Made by a program: the position numbers and the translations under genes | Notes under the pieces: model-generated | Database searches by the model: none | What the model was told of the DNA's origin: nothing | Seen by the model: only the letters and a program-made list of their open reading frames with translations | Part shown: in pieces, positions 51,969-60,978 of the stretch | Position numbering within the stretch: position 1 is the first letter of the stretch | Layout of the letters: each line of letters begins with the position of its first letter | Assembly: GCF_014636315.1 (NCBI RefSeq) | Contig: NZ_BMED01000005.1 | Location: 248,001 to 312,000, forward strand | DNA from: Parundibacterium terreum | Lineage (GTDB): Bacteria; Pseudomonadota; Gammaproteobacteria; Burkholderiales; Burkholderiaceae_D | Direction of reading: 5' to 3' | DNA: 64,000 bases

Positions 51969-53240
51969 ATGGTTGTTTCATTTCTAAAAAAAATTGGTTT
52001 GACGCTTTCGTTGAACGACCCTCAATGGGGGCGCGGTTCAAAAAATGATAACCAGGATGGAAAGAAGCCCGCAGAGGGGCCTCCGGATCTGGATCAGTTG
52101 TGGCGTGACTTCAATCAGCGTCTGAGCCGTCTATTCGGTCAAAAAGGAAATGGCGGCGGAGATGGCGGCGGTGGCTTCACACCGGATGCTGCCGGCGCAA
52201 AACTCGGTCTGGGCGTGATTATCGCCGTGCTTGCTTTTATCTGGATGGTCAGCGGATTTTTTATCGTTCAGGAAGGCCAGACTGCAGTTATCACCACATT
52301 CGGCAAATACAGCCATTCCACGGTAGCAGGTTTCAACTGGCGCTGGCCTTATCCGATACAAGGGCATGAAATCGTCAATGTGTCGCAAGTGCGCACCGTT
52401 GAGGTAGGCTATCGCTCCAATGTAAAAAACAAACAGCCCAAAGAAGCATTGATGCTGACGGACGATGAAAATATCATCGATATCCAGTTCGCCGTGCAAT
52501 ACAAATTGAAAAGCGCCGCAGAGTGGCTGTACAGCACTCGCGACCCCGAAGAGGCAATGAGGCAGGTTGCTGAAACGGCCATCCGGGAAATCGTCGGCAA
52601 GAGCAAGATGGATTTCGTCTTGTACGAGGGACGTGAGAAGGTGGCGTTTGACGTACAGACCTTGATGCAGCAAATCCTGGAGCGTTATAAAGCAGGTGTG
52701 CAGGTCACTAATGTGACCATGCAGGGCGTGCAGCCGCCGGAGCAGGTACAAGCTTCCTTCGATGATGCGGTGAAAGCAGGCCAGGACCGCGAGCGCCAAA
52801 AAAATGAAGGCCAGGCTTACGCCAATGATGTGATCCCTAAAGCACGCGGCGAAGCATCCCGCTTGCTGCAGGATGCGGAAGGCTATAAATCCCGTGTAGT
52901 GGCCAATGCGGAAGGTAATGCGTCACGCTTCAAGCAAGTTTTGACCGAATACCAGAAAGCGCCTGCCGTTACCCGTGACCGCATGTACATCGACGCCATG
53001 CAGCAGATATTTACCAGCACCACCAAATTGATGGTGGATACTAAAAACGGTAACAATATGATTTACCTGCCTTTGGATAAATTGCTTTCACAAACGGACG
53101 CCAATAAGGCGGCACAGGCGCCTGCGCCGGTAGCGCCTGCAAACCAGGTTACCGATAGCGTGCCGACAGTAGAAATGCGTTACAACAGGGACAGCCGCGG
53201 CCGGGATGTCAGGGATTCACGCGATCGGGAGGTGCGATAA
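51969..53240 (+). CDS. hflK: FtsH protease modulator subunit HflK
   Basis: The ATG at 51969 gives 423 residues. The N-terminus has DPQWGRGSK and a Gly-rich segment, then a membrane helix (LGVIIAVLAFIWMVSGFFIV) near residue 85. The SPFH domain follows (EGQTAVITTFGKYSHSTVAGFNWRWPYPI), with a coiled coil ending in ASRLLQDAEGYKSRVVANAEG. HflK and HflC form a cage around FtsH and slow its action on membrane proteins. hflC starts one base inside its stop codon. Confidence 0.95.
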   Translation: MVVSFLKKIGLTLSLNDPQWGRGSKNDNQDGKKPAEGPPDLDQLWRDFNQRLSRLFGQKGNGGGDGGGGFTPDAAGAKLGLGVIIAVLAFIWMVSGFFIVQEGQTAVITTFGKYSHSTVAGFNWRWPYPIQGHEIVNVSQVRTVEVGYRSNVKNKQPKEALMLTDDENIIDIQFAVQYKLKSAAEWLYSTRDPEEAMRQVAETAIREIVGKSKMDFVLYEGREKVAFDVQTLMQQILERYKAGVQVTNVTMQGVQPPEQVQASFDDAVKAGQDRERQKNEGQAYANDVIPKARGEASRLLQDAEGYKSRVVANAEGNASRFKQVLTEYQKAPAVTRDRMYIDAMQQIFTSTTKLMVDTKNGNNMIYLPLDKLLSQTDANKAAQAPAPVAPANQVTDSVPTVEMRYNRDSRGRDVRDSRDREVR

Positions 53241-54145
53241 TGAACCGCCTTATCTCTTCTGTCGTGGCAATCGCCATCGTGCTGATGGTGTTGTACTCGA
53301 CCATCTTCGTTGTCGATCAGCGTTCCTATGCGATTGTTTTCGCTCTGGGTGAAGTCAAATCCGTCATTAGCGAGCCAGGCCTGCATTTTAAATTGCCGCC
53401 GCCTTTCCAAAATGTATTGACACTGGATAAACGTATTCTGACCATCGATTCTCCGGAAACCGATCGCTTCATTACTGCGGAAAAGAAAAACATCCTGGTG
53501 GATACCTATGTCAAATGGCGTATCACCGAGCCTCGTTTGTACTACGTCAGTTTTGGTGGCGATGAGCGCCGGGCCCAGGACAGGATGTCGCAGATCGTTA
53601 AAGCGGCGCTGAACGATGAAATAACCAAGCGTACAGTGCGCGAAGTGATTTCCGGCGAGCGCGGCAAGGTAATGGAAGCAATCAGGACCAAGGTCACGGA
53701 TGAGTCCAAACAGATCGGTGTTGAAATTATCGATGTTCGCCTGAAACGTGTGGACTATGTCGAGCAGATCAATAATTCCGTATATGACAGGATGAAGTCT
53801 GAGCGCGCCAGGGTCGCCAACGAATTGCGTTCTACCGGCTCCGCCGAATCGGAAAAAATTCGCGCCGACGCCGACAGGCAAAGGGTCGTGATACTGGCTG
53901 AAGCCTACCGCGAAGCGGAAAAAATGCGCGGTGCCGGTGATGCGGAAGCGTCGCAGATCTATGCGCAGGCGTTTGGCCAGAATCCGGAATTTTACAAGTT
54001 TTACCGTAGTCTCGAGGCGTATCGCGCCAGCTTTAAAACGAAGAGCGACGTATTGGTGGTAGACCCCAATTCCGAGTTTTTCAAGTACTTTAAGGCACCG
54101 GGCGCCGGCGCAGCAGGAGCTGCAGGAGCTACAAAAGGGAAGTGA
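53240..54145 (+). CDS. hflC: FtsH protease modulator subunit HflC
   Basis: A 301-residue SPFH protein: N-terminal helix (SSVVAIAIVLMVLYSTIFVVDQRSYAIVFALGEV), central stretch with TDRFITAEKKNILVDTYVKWRI, and a charged coiled coil (ELRSTGSAESEKIRADADRQRVVILAEAYREAEKMRG). It partners HflK, with which it is translationally coupled through TAATG. Confidence 0.95.
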   Translation: MNRLISSVVAIAIVLMVLYSTIFVVDQRSYAIVFALGEVKSVISEPGLHFKLPPPFQNVLTLDKRILTIDSPETDRFITAEKKNILVDTYVKWRITEPRLYYVSFGGDERRAQDRMSQIVKAALNDEITKRTVREVISGERGKVMEAIRTKVTDESKQIGVEIIDVRLKRVDYVEQINNSVYDRMKSERARVANELRSTGSAESEKIRADADRQRVVILAEAYREAEKMRGAGDAEASQIYAQAFGQNPEFYKFYRSLEAYRASFKTKSDVLVVDPNSEFFKYFKAPGAGAAGAAGATKGK

Positions 54146-54192
54146 CAATTTGTCGACCCTCTCTCGCTAGTATTTGAGGGGATCATCCATAG

Positions 54193-54222
54193 GCAGGCGG
54201 CAATCTTTTGATTGCTGCCTGC
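54193..54222 (+). terminator. Hairpin downstream of hflC
   Basis: GCAGGCGGCAATC and GATTGCTGCCTGC form a 13-base stem with one mismatch and a TTTT loop. There is only a weak T-rich tail, so termination strength is doubtful. Confidence 0.45.
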
Positions 54223-54350
54223 TTACGTCTGTTCAGGTATCTTGTATTGAAAACACTATTGCTGAGTTCCTTGCGACGTGGCGCGCTTATACAGTGGGCT
54301 AGATTGTTGGAGCAGCGAATAGTCTGGAAATCTGGGAGCGGCGGATTGTG

Positions 54351-54548
54351 ATGCTGACTTTGGCTCTGGCATTTGGCTTGATGTTATTGCTGGAAGGTTT
54401 ATTGCCTTTGGTTTTTCCAAAGCAATGGCGTGAAACCTGGCAACGGATAGCACAATTTTCTGACGGACAGATTCGTTTTCTCGGCATGTTGCTGGGAGCC
54501 TGCGGATTGCTGATCGTTGTAATCGTATCTTTTTTGACTGATTTCTGA
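54351..54548 (+). CDS. DUF2065 (YjeT-like) small membrane protein
   Basis: A 65-residue protein (66 if it starts at the GTG one codon upstream). It has two membrane helices: LTLALAFGLMLLLEGLLPLVF and GMLLGACGLLIVVIVSFL, joined by the family motif PKQWRETWQRIAQFSDGQIRFLG. In E. coli the yjeT gene also follows hflC and precedes purA; the function is unknown. Same place here, with hisZ between. Confidence 0.9.
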   Translation: MLTLALAFGLMLLLEGLLPLVFPKQWRETWQRIAQFSDGQIRFLGMLLGACGLLIVVIVSFLTDF

Positions 54549-54558
54549 ATTTATTCTC

Positions 54559-55710
54559 ATGCCGAATTGGCTTTTACCTGAAAATATCGCCGATGTCTTG
54601 CCGTCCGAAGCGCGCAAGATAGAAGAGTTGCGACGTGTACTCCTGGATAATTTCAGGCTGTATGGTTATGAACTGGTGATGCCGCCCATGCTGGAATACC
54701 TGGAGTCGCTATTGACCGGCGCCGGCCAGGACATGGATTTGCGCACCTTTAAGCTGGTGGATCAGCTTTCCGGCCGCACCATGGGCGTACGCGCCGATAT
54801 GACGACCCAGGTGGCGAGGATAGACGCCCACTTGCTGAACCGTTCGTCAGTCACGCGTCTTTGCTATGCCGGAAGTGTATTGCATACTCGTCCTTCCGGC
54901 TTGCATGCCACTCGCGAGCCTATACAGATAGGCGCCGAGATTTACGGTCATGCGGGCCTGGAGGCTGATGCCGAGATCCAGGAACTGGTGCTGGCTTCGC
55001 TGGCGCTGGCAAACATCTCTGAAGTCAGGCTGGATCTGTGCCATGTGGGCGTCCTGCGCGCCTTGCTGGCCAGCGACCCGGTAGCGAAAAAGCATGAGGC
55101 CAGCCTGTTTGCATTATTGCAAGCGAAAGACATTCCGGCGCTGGACCTGATTTCTGAGGGTTTCTCGCCGGTGGTCCGGCAGGCCTTGCTGGATTTGCCC
55201 GGCCTGTATGGCGATATTTCCGTATTGCAGCGCGCGCGCCAGATTTTGCCGCAGCTTGATGGAATTGCAACGGCACTGGATGAACTGGAGTACCTGGTTA
55301 AATTGGCAGGTAGTGCACAAGTCACGATAGATTTGGCTGACCTGCGTGGTTACCACTATCATAGCGGGGTAATGTTTAATGCATTCGTGCCCGGTTTGCC
55401 AAATGCGGTAGCACGCGGCGGCCGCTATGATCATGTGGGCGAAGCCTTCGGCAGGGCGCGCCCTGCGACCGGCTTTTCGCTGGACCTGCGCGAGCTGGCA
55501 AGGCTGATGCCGCTGGCTGAGCGCAAGGATGCGATCCTGGCCCCGTGGGGCAGGGACGAGGCTCTGCGTCAAAAAATTGTAGAACTCCGTCAGGCGGGCG
55601 AAATTGTCATCCAGAGCTTGCCGGGACATGATAATGAACAGGACGAATTTGACTGTAATAGGGCAGTCGTATTTGATGGTGGTAACTGGATTCTTAAAAA
55701 CGTAGGCTGA
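54559..55710 (+). CDS. hisZ: ATP phosphoribosyltransferase regulatory subunit HisZ
   Basis: A 383-residue paralogue of histidyl-tRNA synthetase that combines with short HisG for the first step of histidine synthesis. It keeps the class II fold (LPENIADVLPSEARKIEELRRVLLDNFRLYGYELVMPP, FKLVDQLSGRTMGVRADMTTQVARID) but lacks the synthetase anticodon domain. Its presence implies a short-form HisG elsewhere. It is 10 bases after the DUF2065 gene and three before purA. Confidence 0.95.
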   Translation: MPNWLLPENIADVLPSEARKIEELRRVLLDNFRLYGYELVMPPMLEYLESLLTGAGQDMDLRTFKLVDQLSGRTMGVRADMTTQVARIDAHLLNRSSVTRLCYAGSVLHTRPSGLHATREPIQIGAEIYGHAGLEADAEIQELVLASLALANISEVRLDLCHVGVLRALLASDPVAKKHEASLFALLQAKDIPALDLISEGFSPVVRQALLDLPGLYGDISVLQRARQILPQLDGIATALDELEYLVKLAGSAQVTIDLADLRGYHYHSGVMFNAFVPGLPNAVARGGRYDHVGEAFGRARPATGFSLDLRELARLMPLAERKDAILAPWGRDEALRQKIVELRQAGEIVIQSLPGHDNEQDEFDCNRAVVFDGGNWILKNVG

Positions 55711-55713
55711 GTG

Positions 55714-57027
55714 ATGTCACAAAATAAAATCGCAAAAAACGTCGTTGTCATTGGTACCCAATGGGGCGACGAAGGCAAGGGTAAAATCGTCGACTGGCTG
55801 ACGGATCACGCGCAAGGTGTCGTGCGTTTTCAGGGCGGACATAACGCGGGCCATACCCTGGTGATCGGTGGTCAAAAGACTGCATTGCAATTGATACCTT
55901 CCGGTATCATGCGTGCCGGCGTGGCCTGCTATATCGGTAACGGTGTCGTATTGTCCGTGCCGGATCTGCTGCGTGAAATCGACAAGCTGCAAGCTGTCGG
56001 CGTGGAGGTTGCTTCCCGCCTGAAAGTGTCGGAAGCCTGTCCGATTATCCTGCCTTACCACACGGCGCTGGATGCTGCGCGTGAAGCGGCCCGCGGTGCT
56101 GCGAAGATCGGTACTACAGGCAAGGGCATAGGCCCTGCGTATGAAGACAAGGTTGCACGACGCGCTATCCGCGTTGCCGACTTGCTCAATGCCGAGCGCT
56201 TTGCCGAGAAGCTGAAAGAAAACCTGGATTACCACAATTTTGTGCTGACCAATTACCTGAAGGCGCCGGCTGTCGATTACCAGAAAACCTTGGACGATGC
56301 ACTGGCCTTGGTCCCACGTCTGCGCCCTATGGTGTCGGATGTGTCCAGCGACCTGTACGCCGCACACAAGGCAGGCGCCAGCCTGTTGTTTGAAGGCGCA
56401 CAAGGCAGCTTGCTGGACGTGGATCACGGCACCTATCCGTTTGTTACTTCCAGCAACTGTGTGGCCGGTAATGCGGCTGCAGGTTCCGGCGTTGGCCCTA
56501 ACATGCTGCATTACATCATGGGCATTACCAAGGCTTACACGACACGTGTAGGTTCCGGTCCTTTCCCATCCGAATTGCCTACCGACCAGGGCGTCGGCAA
56601 GCATCTGGCCAGCGTCGGCCACGAATTCGGTACCGTCACAGGCCGTGCCCGCCGTTGCGGCTGGTTCGATGCAGCCTTGCTGAAGCGTTCTATGCAGATC
56701 AATGGCGTGTCGGGCATGTGCCTGACCAAGCTGGACGTATTGGACGGCCTGGAAACGCTGAAGCTGTGCACCGGTTATACCGTAGACGGCAAAGCTGTCG
56801 ATATCTTCCCTGTGGGCGCGGAAGAGGCGGCTCGCTGCGTGCCTGTGTATGAAGAAATGCCGGGCTGGACTGAAACTACCGTTGGCGCGAAGAGCCTGGA
56901 TGCCTTGCCGCTCGCAGCCCGTAATTACATCAAGCGTATTGAAGAGTTGGTCGGCGCCCCTGTCGACATGATCTCGACCGGTCCAGACCGTGAAGAGACT
57001 ATCGTTTTACGCCATCCGTTTGTTTAA
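55714..57027 (+). CDS. purA: Adenylosuccinate synthetase
   Basis: A 437-residue enzyme that joins IMP and aspartate using GTP, the first committed step to AMP. The ATG at 55714 is preferred to the GTG just before it. Motifs: GTQWGDEGKGK at 14-24, GHNAGHT, GTTGKGIGPAYEDK, GAQGSLLDVDHGTYPFVTSS and GTVTGRARRCGW. It lies three bases after hisZ and 25 before the phosphoribosyltransferase gene. Confidence 0.98.
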   Translation: MSQNKIAKNVVVIGTQWGDEGKGKIVDWLTDHAQGVVRFQGGHNAGHTLVIGGQKTALQLIPSGIMRAGVACYIGNGVVLSVPDLLREIDKLQAVGVEVASRLKVSEACPIILPYHTALDAAREAARGAAKIGTTGKGIGPAYEDKVARRAIRVADLLNAERFAEKLKENLDYHNFVLTNYLKAPAVDYQKTLDDALALVPRLRPMVSDVSSDLYAAHKAGASLLFEGAQGSLLDVDHGTYPFVTSSNCVAGNAAAGSGVGPNMLHYIMGITKAYTTRVGSGPFPSELPTDQGVGKHLASVGHEFGTVTGRARRCGWFDAALLKRSMQINGVSGMCLTKLDVLDGLETLKLCTGYTVDGKAVDIFPVGAEEAARCVPVYEEMPGWTETTVGAKSLDALPLAARNYIKRIEELVGAPVDMISTGPDREETIVLRHPFV

Positions 57028-57052
57028 GCCAGAAAGAAAAAGAAGGTAGAGT

Positions 57053-57598
57053 ATGAATACGCCAGTTTCAGATGATAAGCACTTGTGGGTTAGCTGGGAT
57101 GCCTATCATCGTTCGATAGAGCAGCTTGCTTCGAAGGTGCATGAATCCGGATGGAAGTTTGACCAGGTACTGTGCCTGGCTCGCGGCGGCCTTCGCCCGG
57201 GCGATATTTTTTCGCGTATATTCGATGTGCCGCTGGCGATTTTGTCGACCAGCTCTTATCGCGAAGAATCCGGTACCGTGCAAGGCCAGCTGGACATCGG
57301 CAAGTACATTTCGATGACCAAGGGTGCACTGGAAGGCAAAGTGCTGGTAGTGGACGATCTGGTCGATTCTGGCGTGACGCTGGAAAAAGTGCTGCATCAT
57401 CTGCGTGAAAATTTCCCTGCTGTGACCGATGTAAAATCTGCGGTCATCTGGTGCAAGGGATGTTCGTCAATCAAGCCCGACTACTATCTGGACTATCTGC
57501 CGAGCAATCCGTGGATACATCAGCCGTTTGAAGAGTACGACAGCATCAGGCCGCATCAACTGAATGCCTGGCTGAAAAAAGGCGCGGCGCAAGAGTAA
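57053..57598 (+). CDS. Phosphoribosyltransferase (xanthine/hypoxanthine-like)
   Basis: A 181-residue type I phosphoribosyltransferase. The PRPP-binding motif is VLVVDDLVDSGVT at 97-109; LARGGLRPGDIFS near residue 42 and SSYREESG form the flexible loop region. Location after purA suggests purine base salvage. Compared with E. coli Gpt it is somewhat longer, so the exact base (guanine, hypoxanthine or xanthine) is not certain. It ends at a terminator. Confidence 0.88.
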   Translation: MNTPVSDDKHLWVSWDAYHRSIEQLASKVHESGWKFDQVLCLARGGLRPGDIFSRIFDVPLAILSTSSYREESGTVQGQLDIGKYISMTKGALEGKVLVVDDLVDSGVTLEKVLHHLRENFPAVTDVKSAVIWCKGCSSIKPDYYLDYLPSNPWIHQPFEEYDSIRPHQLNAWLKKGAAQE

Positions 57599-57607
57599 TG
57601 CCAATAG

Positions 57608-57639
57608 ACGGAAGCGAATGAAAATTTGCTTCCGTTTTT
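57608..57639 (+). terminator. Rho-independent terminator
   Basis: ACGGAAGC (57608-57615) and GCTTCCGT (57628-57635) form a perfect 8-base stem, followed by TTTTG. It ends the DUF2065-hisZ-purA-phosphoribosyltransferase run. Confidence 0.8.
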
Positions 57640-57780
57640 GTTTCTGGGTGCGTATTTTGAATTGCGCTTTTTGCTCTTGATGGATGGGATGCGGATGGGG
57701 TGCGGGTGGGGTGTGATTCCTGCCGGCGATATGGCGGGGCAGTGTATTCAGGCTGGGCTGTTCACAGATTTGTGGACACA

Positions 57781-57820
57781 AAAGAAAAGACCCGTTGATC
57801 TTTAACAATCAACGGGTCTT
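57781..57820 (-). terminator. Terminator of the first tRNA-Leu gene
   Basis: On the minus strand a perfect 13-base stem (AAGACCCGTTGAT with ATCAACGGGTCTT; plus positions 57787-57799 and 57808-57820) is followed by TTTCTTT. It starts ten bases after the tRNA 3' end. Confidence 0.85.
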
Positions 57821-57829
57821 CAGTATTGC

Positions 57830-57914
57830 TGGTGCCCACGGAGGGACTCGAACCCCCACACCCGAAGGCACATGGACCTGAACCATGCGCGTCTACCAAT
57901 TCCGCCACGTGGGC
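57830..57914 (-). tRNA. tRNA-Leu (anticodon CAG)
   Basis: An 85-base tRNA with encoded CCA. The acceptor stem is GCCCACG/CGTGGGC and the anticodon stem CATGG/CCATG encloses the loop TTCAGGT, so the anticodon is CAG. The long variable arm, a class II feature of tRNA-Leu, has GCC/GGU pairing around UUCG. It decodes CUG, a major Leu codon in this genome. It has its own promoter and terminator. Confidence 0.97.
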
Positions 57915-57927
57915 AACGAAAGGCAAG

Positions 57928-57955
57928 ATTATATACTAATTTTTGCAAACGTCTA
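57928..57955 (-). promoter_or_regulatory. Promoter of the first tRNA-Leu gene
   Basis: On the minus strand TAGACG (57955-57950) and a perfect TATAAT (57933-57928) are 16 bases apart, with the tRNA 5' end 14 bases downstream. The -35 box matches four of six consensus bases. Confidence 0.65.
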
Positions 57956-58089
57956 CAAGTATTTTCAAGGAGGGCAAATTCGTGATGGCCGCACGAAAAT
58001 TTGGCAGTGTTGAAGCGGTCTGCGGATGAAAGACTTGGCATCCGATGTTCGCTATCTGGAAATTGAAGGTAAAATCATTGCGGAAATGA

Positions 58090-58126
58090 AAAAGCCCGCT
58101 GATCCAGAAGAATCAACGGGCTTTTA
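58090..58126 (-). terminator. Terminator of the second tRNA-Leu gene
   Basis: AAAGCCCG and CGGGCTTT with TGAT/ATCA form a 13-base stem with one mismatch; on the minus strand TTTTTC follows. The shared CCCGnTGAT/ATCAACGGG core shows it is related to the terminator of the other copy. Confidence 0.8.
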
Positions 58127-58131
58127 AATTG

Positions 58132-58216
58132 TGGTGCCCACGGAGGGACTCGAACCCCCACATCCGAAGACACATGGACCTGAACCATGCGCGTCTACCA
58201 ATTCCGCCACGTGGGC
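58132..58216 (-). tRNA. tRNA-Leu (anticodon CAG), second copy
   Basis: An 85-base tRNA with the same acceptor, D, anticodon (CAG) and T arms as the copy at 57830-57914, also with encoded CCA. The two differ in the variable arm: this one has GUC/GAU around UUCG where the other has GCC/GGU. That is a compensatory change, a C-G pair in one copy and a U-A pair in the other, which keeps the stem and argues that both copies are functional. Confidence 0.97.
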
Positions 58217-58229
58217 AGCGAAGAACAAC

Positions 58230-58257
58230 ATTATAGACCATCTGCAGAGGATGTCAA
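58230..58257 (-). promoter_or_regulatory. Consensus promoter of the second tRNA-Leu gene
   Basis: On the minus strand a perfect TTGACA (58257-58252) and a perfect TATAAT (58235-58230) are separated by 16 bases; the tRNA begins 14 bases downstream. This is the strongest promoter sequence in the window and should outperform the promoter of the other copy. Confidence 0.85.
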
Positions 58258-58344
58258 GGGATTTACTTGTAATAAAACAAGAATTGTTAGGTGATTACTG
58301 CGCTGTCCGGTAAACTAAGCAATGTCGCGCCTCTGTTGTGCGGC

Positions 58345-60879
58345 ATGAATTTCAACTATAGAGAATACTTTCCGCTTTTGAATAAACATTCATACCCCAT
58401 TCCCAGCCGCGAGGAAATTCTCGGCATCCTGCGCACCTCCAAAGGCAAGCAGACGGTGGAAACGATTGCAGGCAAACTGGGCGTCAAGCCTGAGGAGTTT
58501 GATGGCATGGTGCGACGACTGAACGCGATGGAAAGAGATGGTCAGATCAAGCAGGACAAGGCAGGTCAGTATGTCCTGGCGAATCAAGACAGTTTCATCA
58601 TCGGTCGGGTCAACAGCCATCGCGACGGATACGGCTTCCTGATACCGGATGACGGTAGCGAAGACCTGTTCCTGCCAGAGCGTGAGATGCAGCGCGTGCT
58701 GCATGGCGACAAGGTCACTGCGCGCATCGTGGGCACCGACAGGCGCGGACGCCTGGAGGGCGGCATCGTTGAGATACTGGATCGCGCCAATACCCACGTA
58801 ATAGGCCGCTTGTTGAATGAAAACGGTGTGTGGATCGTCGCTCCTGAAGACAAGCGCTTCAGCCAGGACATTCTATTGGCGGGATCGCCCGGCAAGGCCA
58901 AATCGGGGCAGATCGTCAGCGTGGAGTTGACTGAGCAGCCGACCAAGTACGCACAGGCAGTAGGCAAGATCGTGGAAGTGCTGGGTGATGTGGATGATCC
59001 CGGGATGGAGATCGAGATCGCGGTCAGGAAATTCGGTGTGCCGCATGAGTTTACTGCGGAGGCAAAAAAAGCCGCTGAAAAACTGCCCTCGCAGATTCGT
59101 CCTGCAGACCTGGAAGACAGGGTGGATCTGCGCGACATTCCGTTCGTCACGATAGACGGCGAGGATGCGCGCGATTTCGATGATGCCGTGTATTGTGAGA
59201 CGGTCAAGGTAGGGCGCAGCAAGGGTTATCGTCTGCTGGTAGCGATTGCCGATGTCAGCCACTATGTGAAGCCGAACGACGCGCTGGATCACGATGCGCT
59301 GTTGCGCAGTACCTCGGTGTACTTCCCACGCCGCGTGATACCCATGCTGCCTGAGAAATTATCCAACGGCTTGTGTTCGCTGAACCCTGACGTCGATCGC
59401 CTGACGCTGGTTTGCGATATGGTGATCACAGCGGACGGCGAAGTCACTGCCTACCAGTTTTATCCGGCTGTAATCCATTCCGCCGCACGCTTCACCTATA
59501 CGGAAGTAGCCGCCATCCTCGGTAATACCAAGGGACCGGAAGCCAACAAGCGCCTGAAGCTGGTGCCGCATTTGCTGAACTTGTATGAGGTGTTTCATGC
59601 CTTGCTGCGCGCCCGCCATGTGCGCGGTGCGATCGACTTTGAAACGACAGAAACGTATATCGTTTGCAATCCGTCCGGCAAGATAGAAAAAATCCTGCCG
59701 CGCACCCGCAATGATGCGCACAAACTGATTGAAGAATGTATGCTGGCTGCCAACGTGTGCGCAGCCGACTTGCTGAAAGAGTACAAGCATCCTGGTACTT
59801 ACCGTATCCACGCCAGCCCGACCAAGGAAAAGTTGACGCAGGTCAGGAATTTCCTGAAGCAGGTGGGCTTGCATCTGGGCGGCGGTGATGCACCGTCGGC
59901 GTCGGACTATGCCGAGCTGATGAAAAAGATCAAGGGCAGGCCGGACGCGCCCTTGCTGCAGACCATGCTGCTGCGCTCCATGCAGCAGGCCGTCTACAGC
60001 CCGGACAATATCGGCCACTTTGGCTTGTCCTATGATGCGTATGCGCATTTCACCAGCCCGATACGCCGCTACCCCGATCTGCTGACGCACAGGGCCATCA
60101 AGGCCATCCTGCAGGGCAAGAAGTATGAGCCCAAAGGTATAGATCCAAGCCTGCTGAATACGACTATCTCCAATGCAGCGCGCAAGCAGCAGATATTGGA
60201 CAAGGCGGCAGGCAAGAAAAAACCGGAAAAAGACCTGACGATCTGGGATGCGCTGGGTGTGCATTGCTCCGCCAATGAGCGCCGCGCAGATGAGGCCTCG
60301 CGCGATGTGGAAGCCTGGCTGAAGTGCTATTTCATTCGCAACAAGATAGGCGAAGAATTTACCGGCACCATTTCCGGCGTGACGCAATTCGGTATTTTTG
60401 TGCAACTGGATGATATCTATATCGAAGGCCTGGTCCATGTGACCGAGCTGGGGGCTGATTACTTCCAGTACGATGACGCCCGCCATGAATTGCGCGGTGA
60501 GCGTACCGGCAAGCGTTATCAGTTGACCGACAGGGTGACTGTAGAGGTCAGCCGGGTGGATCTGGATGCGCGCAAAATTGATTTGTCCATCGTGCAGCCA
60601 ACGGGCATACGTCCGCCAATGGCCGTGGATGCGCGCTCGCCGGCAGGCGAGCGTAGCAAAGCCGGCATCAAACCGGGTGCCAAGCCAGCGGGCAAGGTCG
60701 CGGCTAAACCGGTCAAGGGCGCAGTGCAGGCCAAGGAAAAAAGCGGCGGAAATGGCGCGTCCAGAAGCCGCTCCAAAGCGGCGCCTGCCAAATCCGTGCG
60801 TCAGCCTGCTGCCAATACGCCGGTCGGCAAGCGTGCGACCAAGGCGGCAGTATCCCGGACCGGAAAAAAGAAACGTTAG
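58345..60879 (+). CDS. rnr: Ribonuclease R
   Basis: About 844 residues from the ATG at 58345; a GTG 54 bases upstream is less likely. RNase R is a processive 3'-5' exonuclease that degrades structured RNA and helps in trans-translation. Visible parts: N-terminal helix-turn-helix (YPIPSREEILGILR), cold-shock-like domains (HRDGYGFLIPDDGSEDLFLP), catalytic RNB domain with DGEDARDFDDAV, and a C-terminal S1 domain (GTISGVTQFGIFVQLDDIYIEGLVHV). A long Lys/Ala/Arg-rich tail follows. It begins the rnr-rlmB-cysE run. Confidence 0.96.
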   Translation: MNFNYREYFPLLNKHSYPIPSREEILGILRTSKGKQTVETIAGKLGVKPEEFDGMVRRLNAMERDGQIKQDKAGQYVLANQDSFIIGRVNSHRDGYGFLIPDDGSEDLFLPEREMQRVLHGDKVTARIVGTDRRGRLEGGIVEILDRANTHVIGRLLNENGVWIVAPEDKRFSQDILLAGSPGKAKSGQIVSVELTEQPTKYAQAVGKIVEVLGDVDDPGMEIEIAVRKFGVPHEFTAEAKKAAEKLPSQIRPADLEDRVDLRDIPFVTIDGEDARDFDDAVYCETVKVGRSKGYRLLVAIADVSHYVKPNDALDHDALLRSTSVYFPRRVIPMLPEKLSNGLCSLNPDVDRLTLVCDMVITADGEVTAYQFYPAVIHSAARFTYTEVAAILGNTKGPEANKRLKLVPHLLNLYEVFHALLRARHVRGAIDFETTETYIVCNPSGKIEKILPRTRNDAHKLIEECMLAANVCAADLLKEYKHPGTYRIHASPTKEKLTQVRNFLKQVGLHLGGGDAPSASDYAELMKKIKGRPDAPLLQTMLLRSMQQAVYSPDNIGHFGLSYDAYAHFTSPIRRYPDLLTHRAIKAILQGKKYEPKGIDPSLLNTTISNAARKQQILDKAAGKKKPEKDLTIWDALGVHCSANERRADEASRDVEAWLKCYFIRNKIGEEFTGTISGVTQFGIFVQLDDIYIEGLVHVTELGADYFQYDDARHELRGERTGKRYQLTDRVTVEVSRVDLDARKIDLSIVQPTGIRPPMAVDARSPAGERSKAGIKPGAKPAGKVAAKPVKGAVQAKEKSGGNGASRSRSKAAPAKSVRQPAANTPVGKRATKAAVSRTGKKKR

Positions 60880-60978
60880 TAATGTGCATTGCGTGTATTC
60901 ATGCAGCGTAAAGTAGTTGGTAACACCTGGTTGTTAGCAGCAAGTAATCAAGATAGTGCAAGATAGTGAAGAGTAAAA

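Noticed and set aside
55717..56622. Minus-strand frame of 301 codons
   Set aside because: It is antisense to purA, an intact enzyme with all motifs.
57601..58344. Possible CRISPR or integrase attachment site at the tRNA genes
   Set aside because: Two tRNA copies give a long repeat, but there are only two, both fold as full tRNAs with promoters, and no integrase or mobile gene is near.
59359..60486. Minus-strand frame of 375 codons
   Set aside because: It is the longest antisense frame, but it lies fully inside the RNB catalytic part of rnr and shows no domain.
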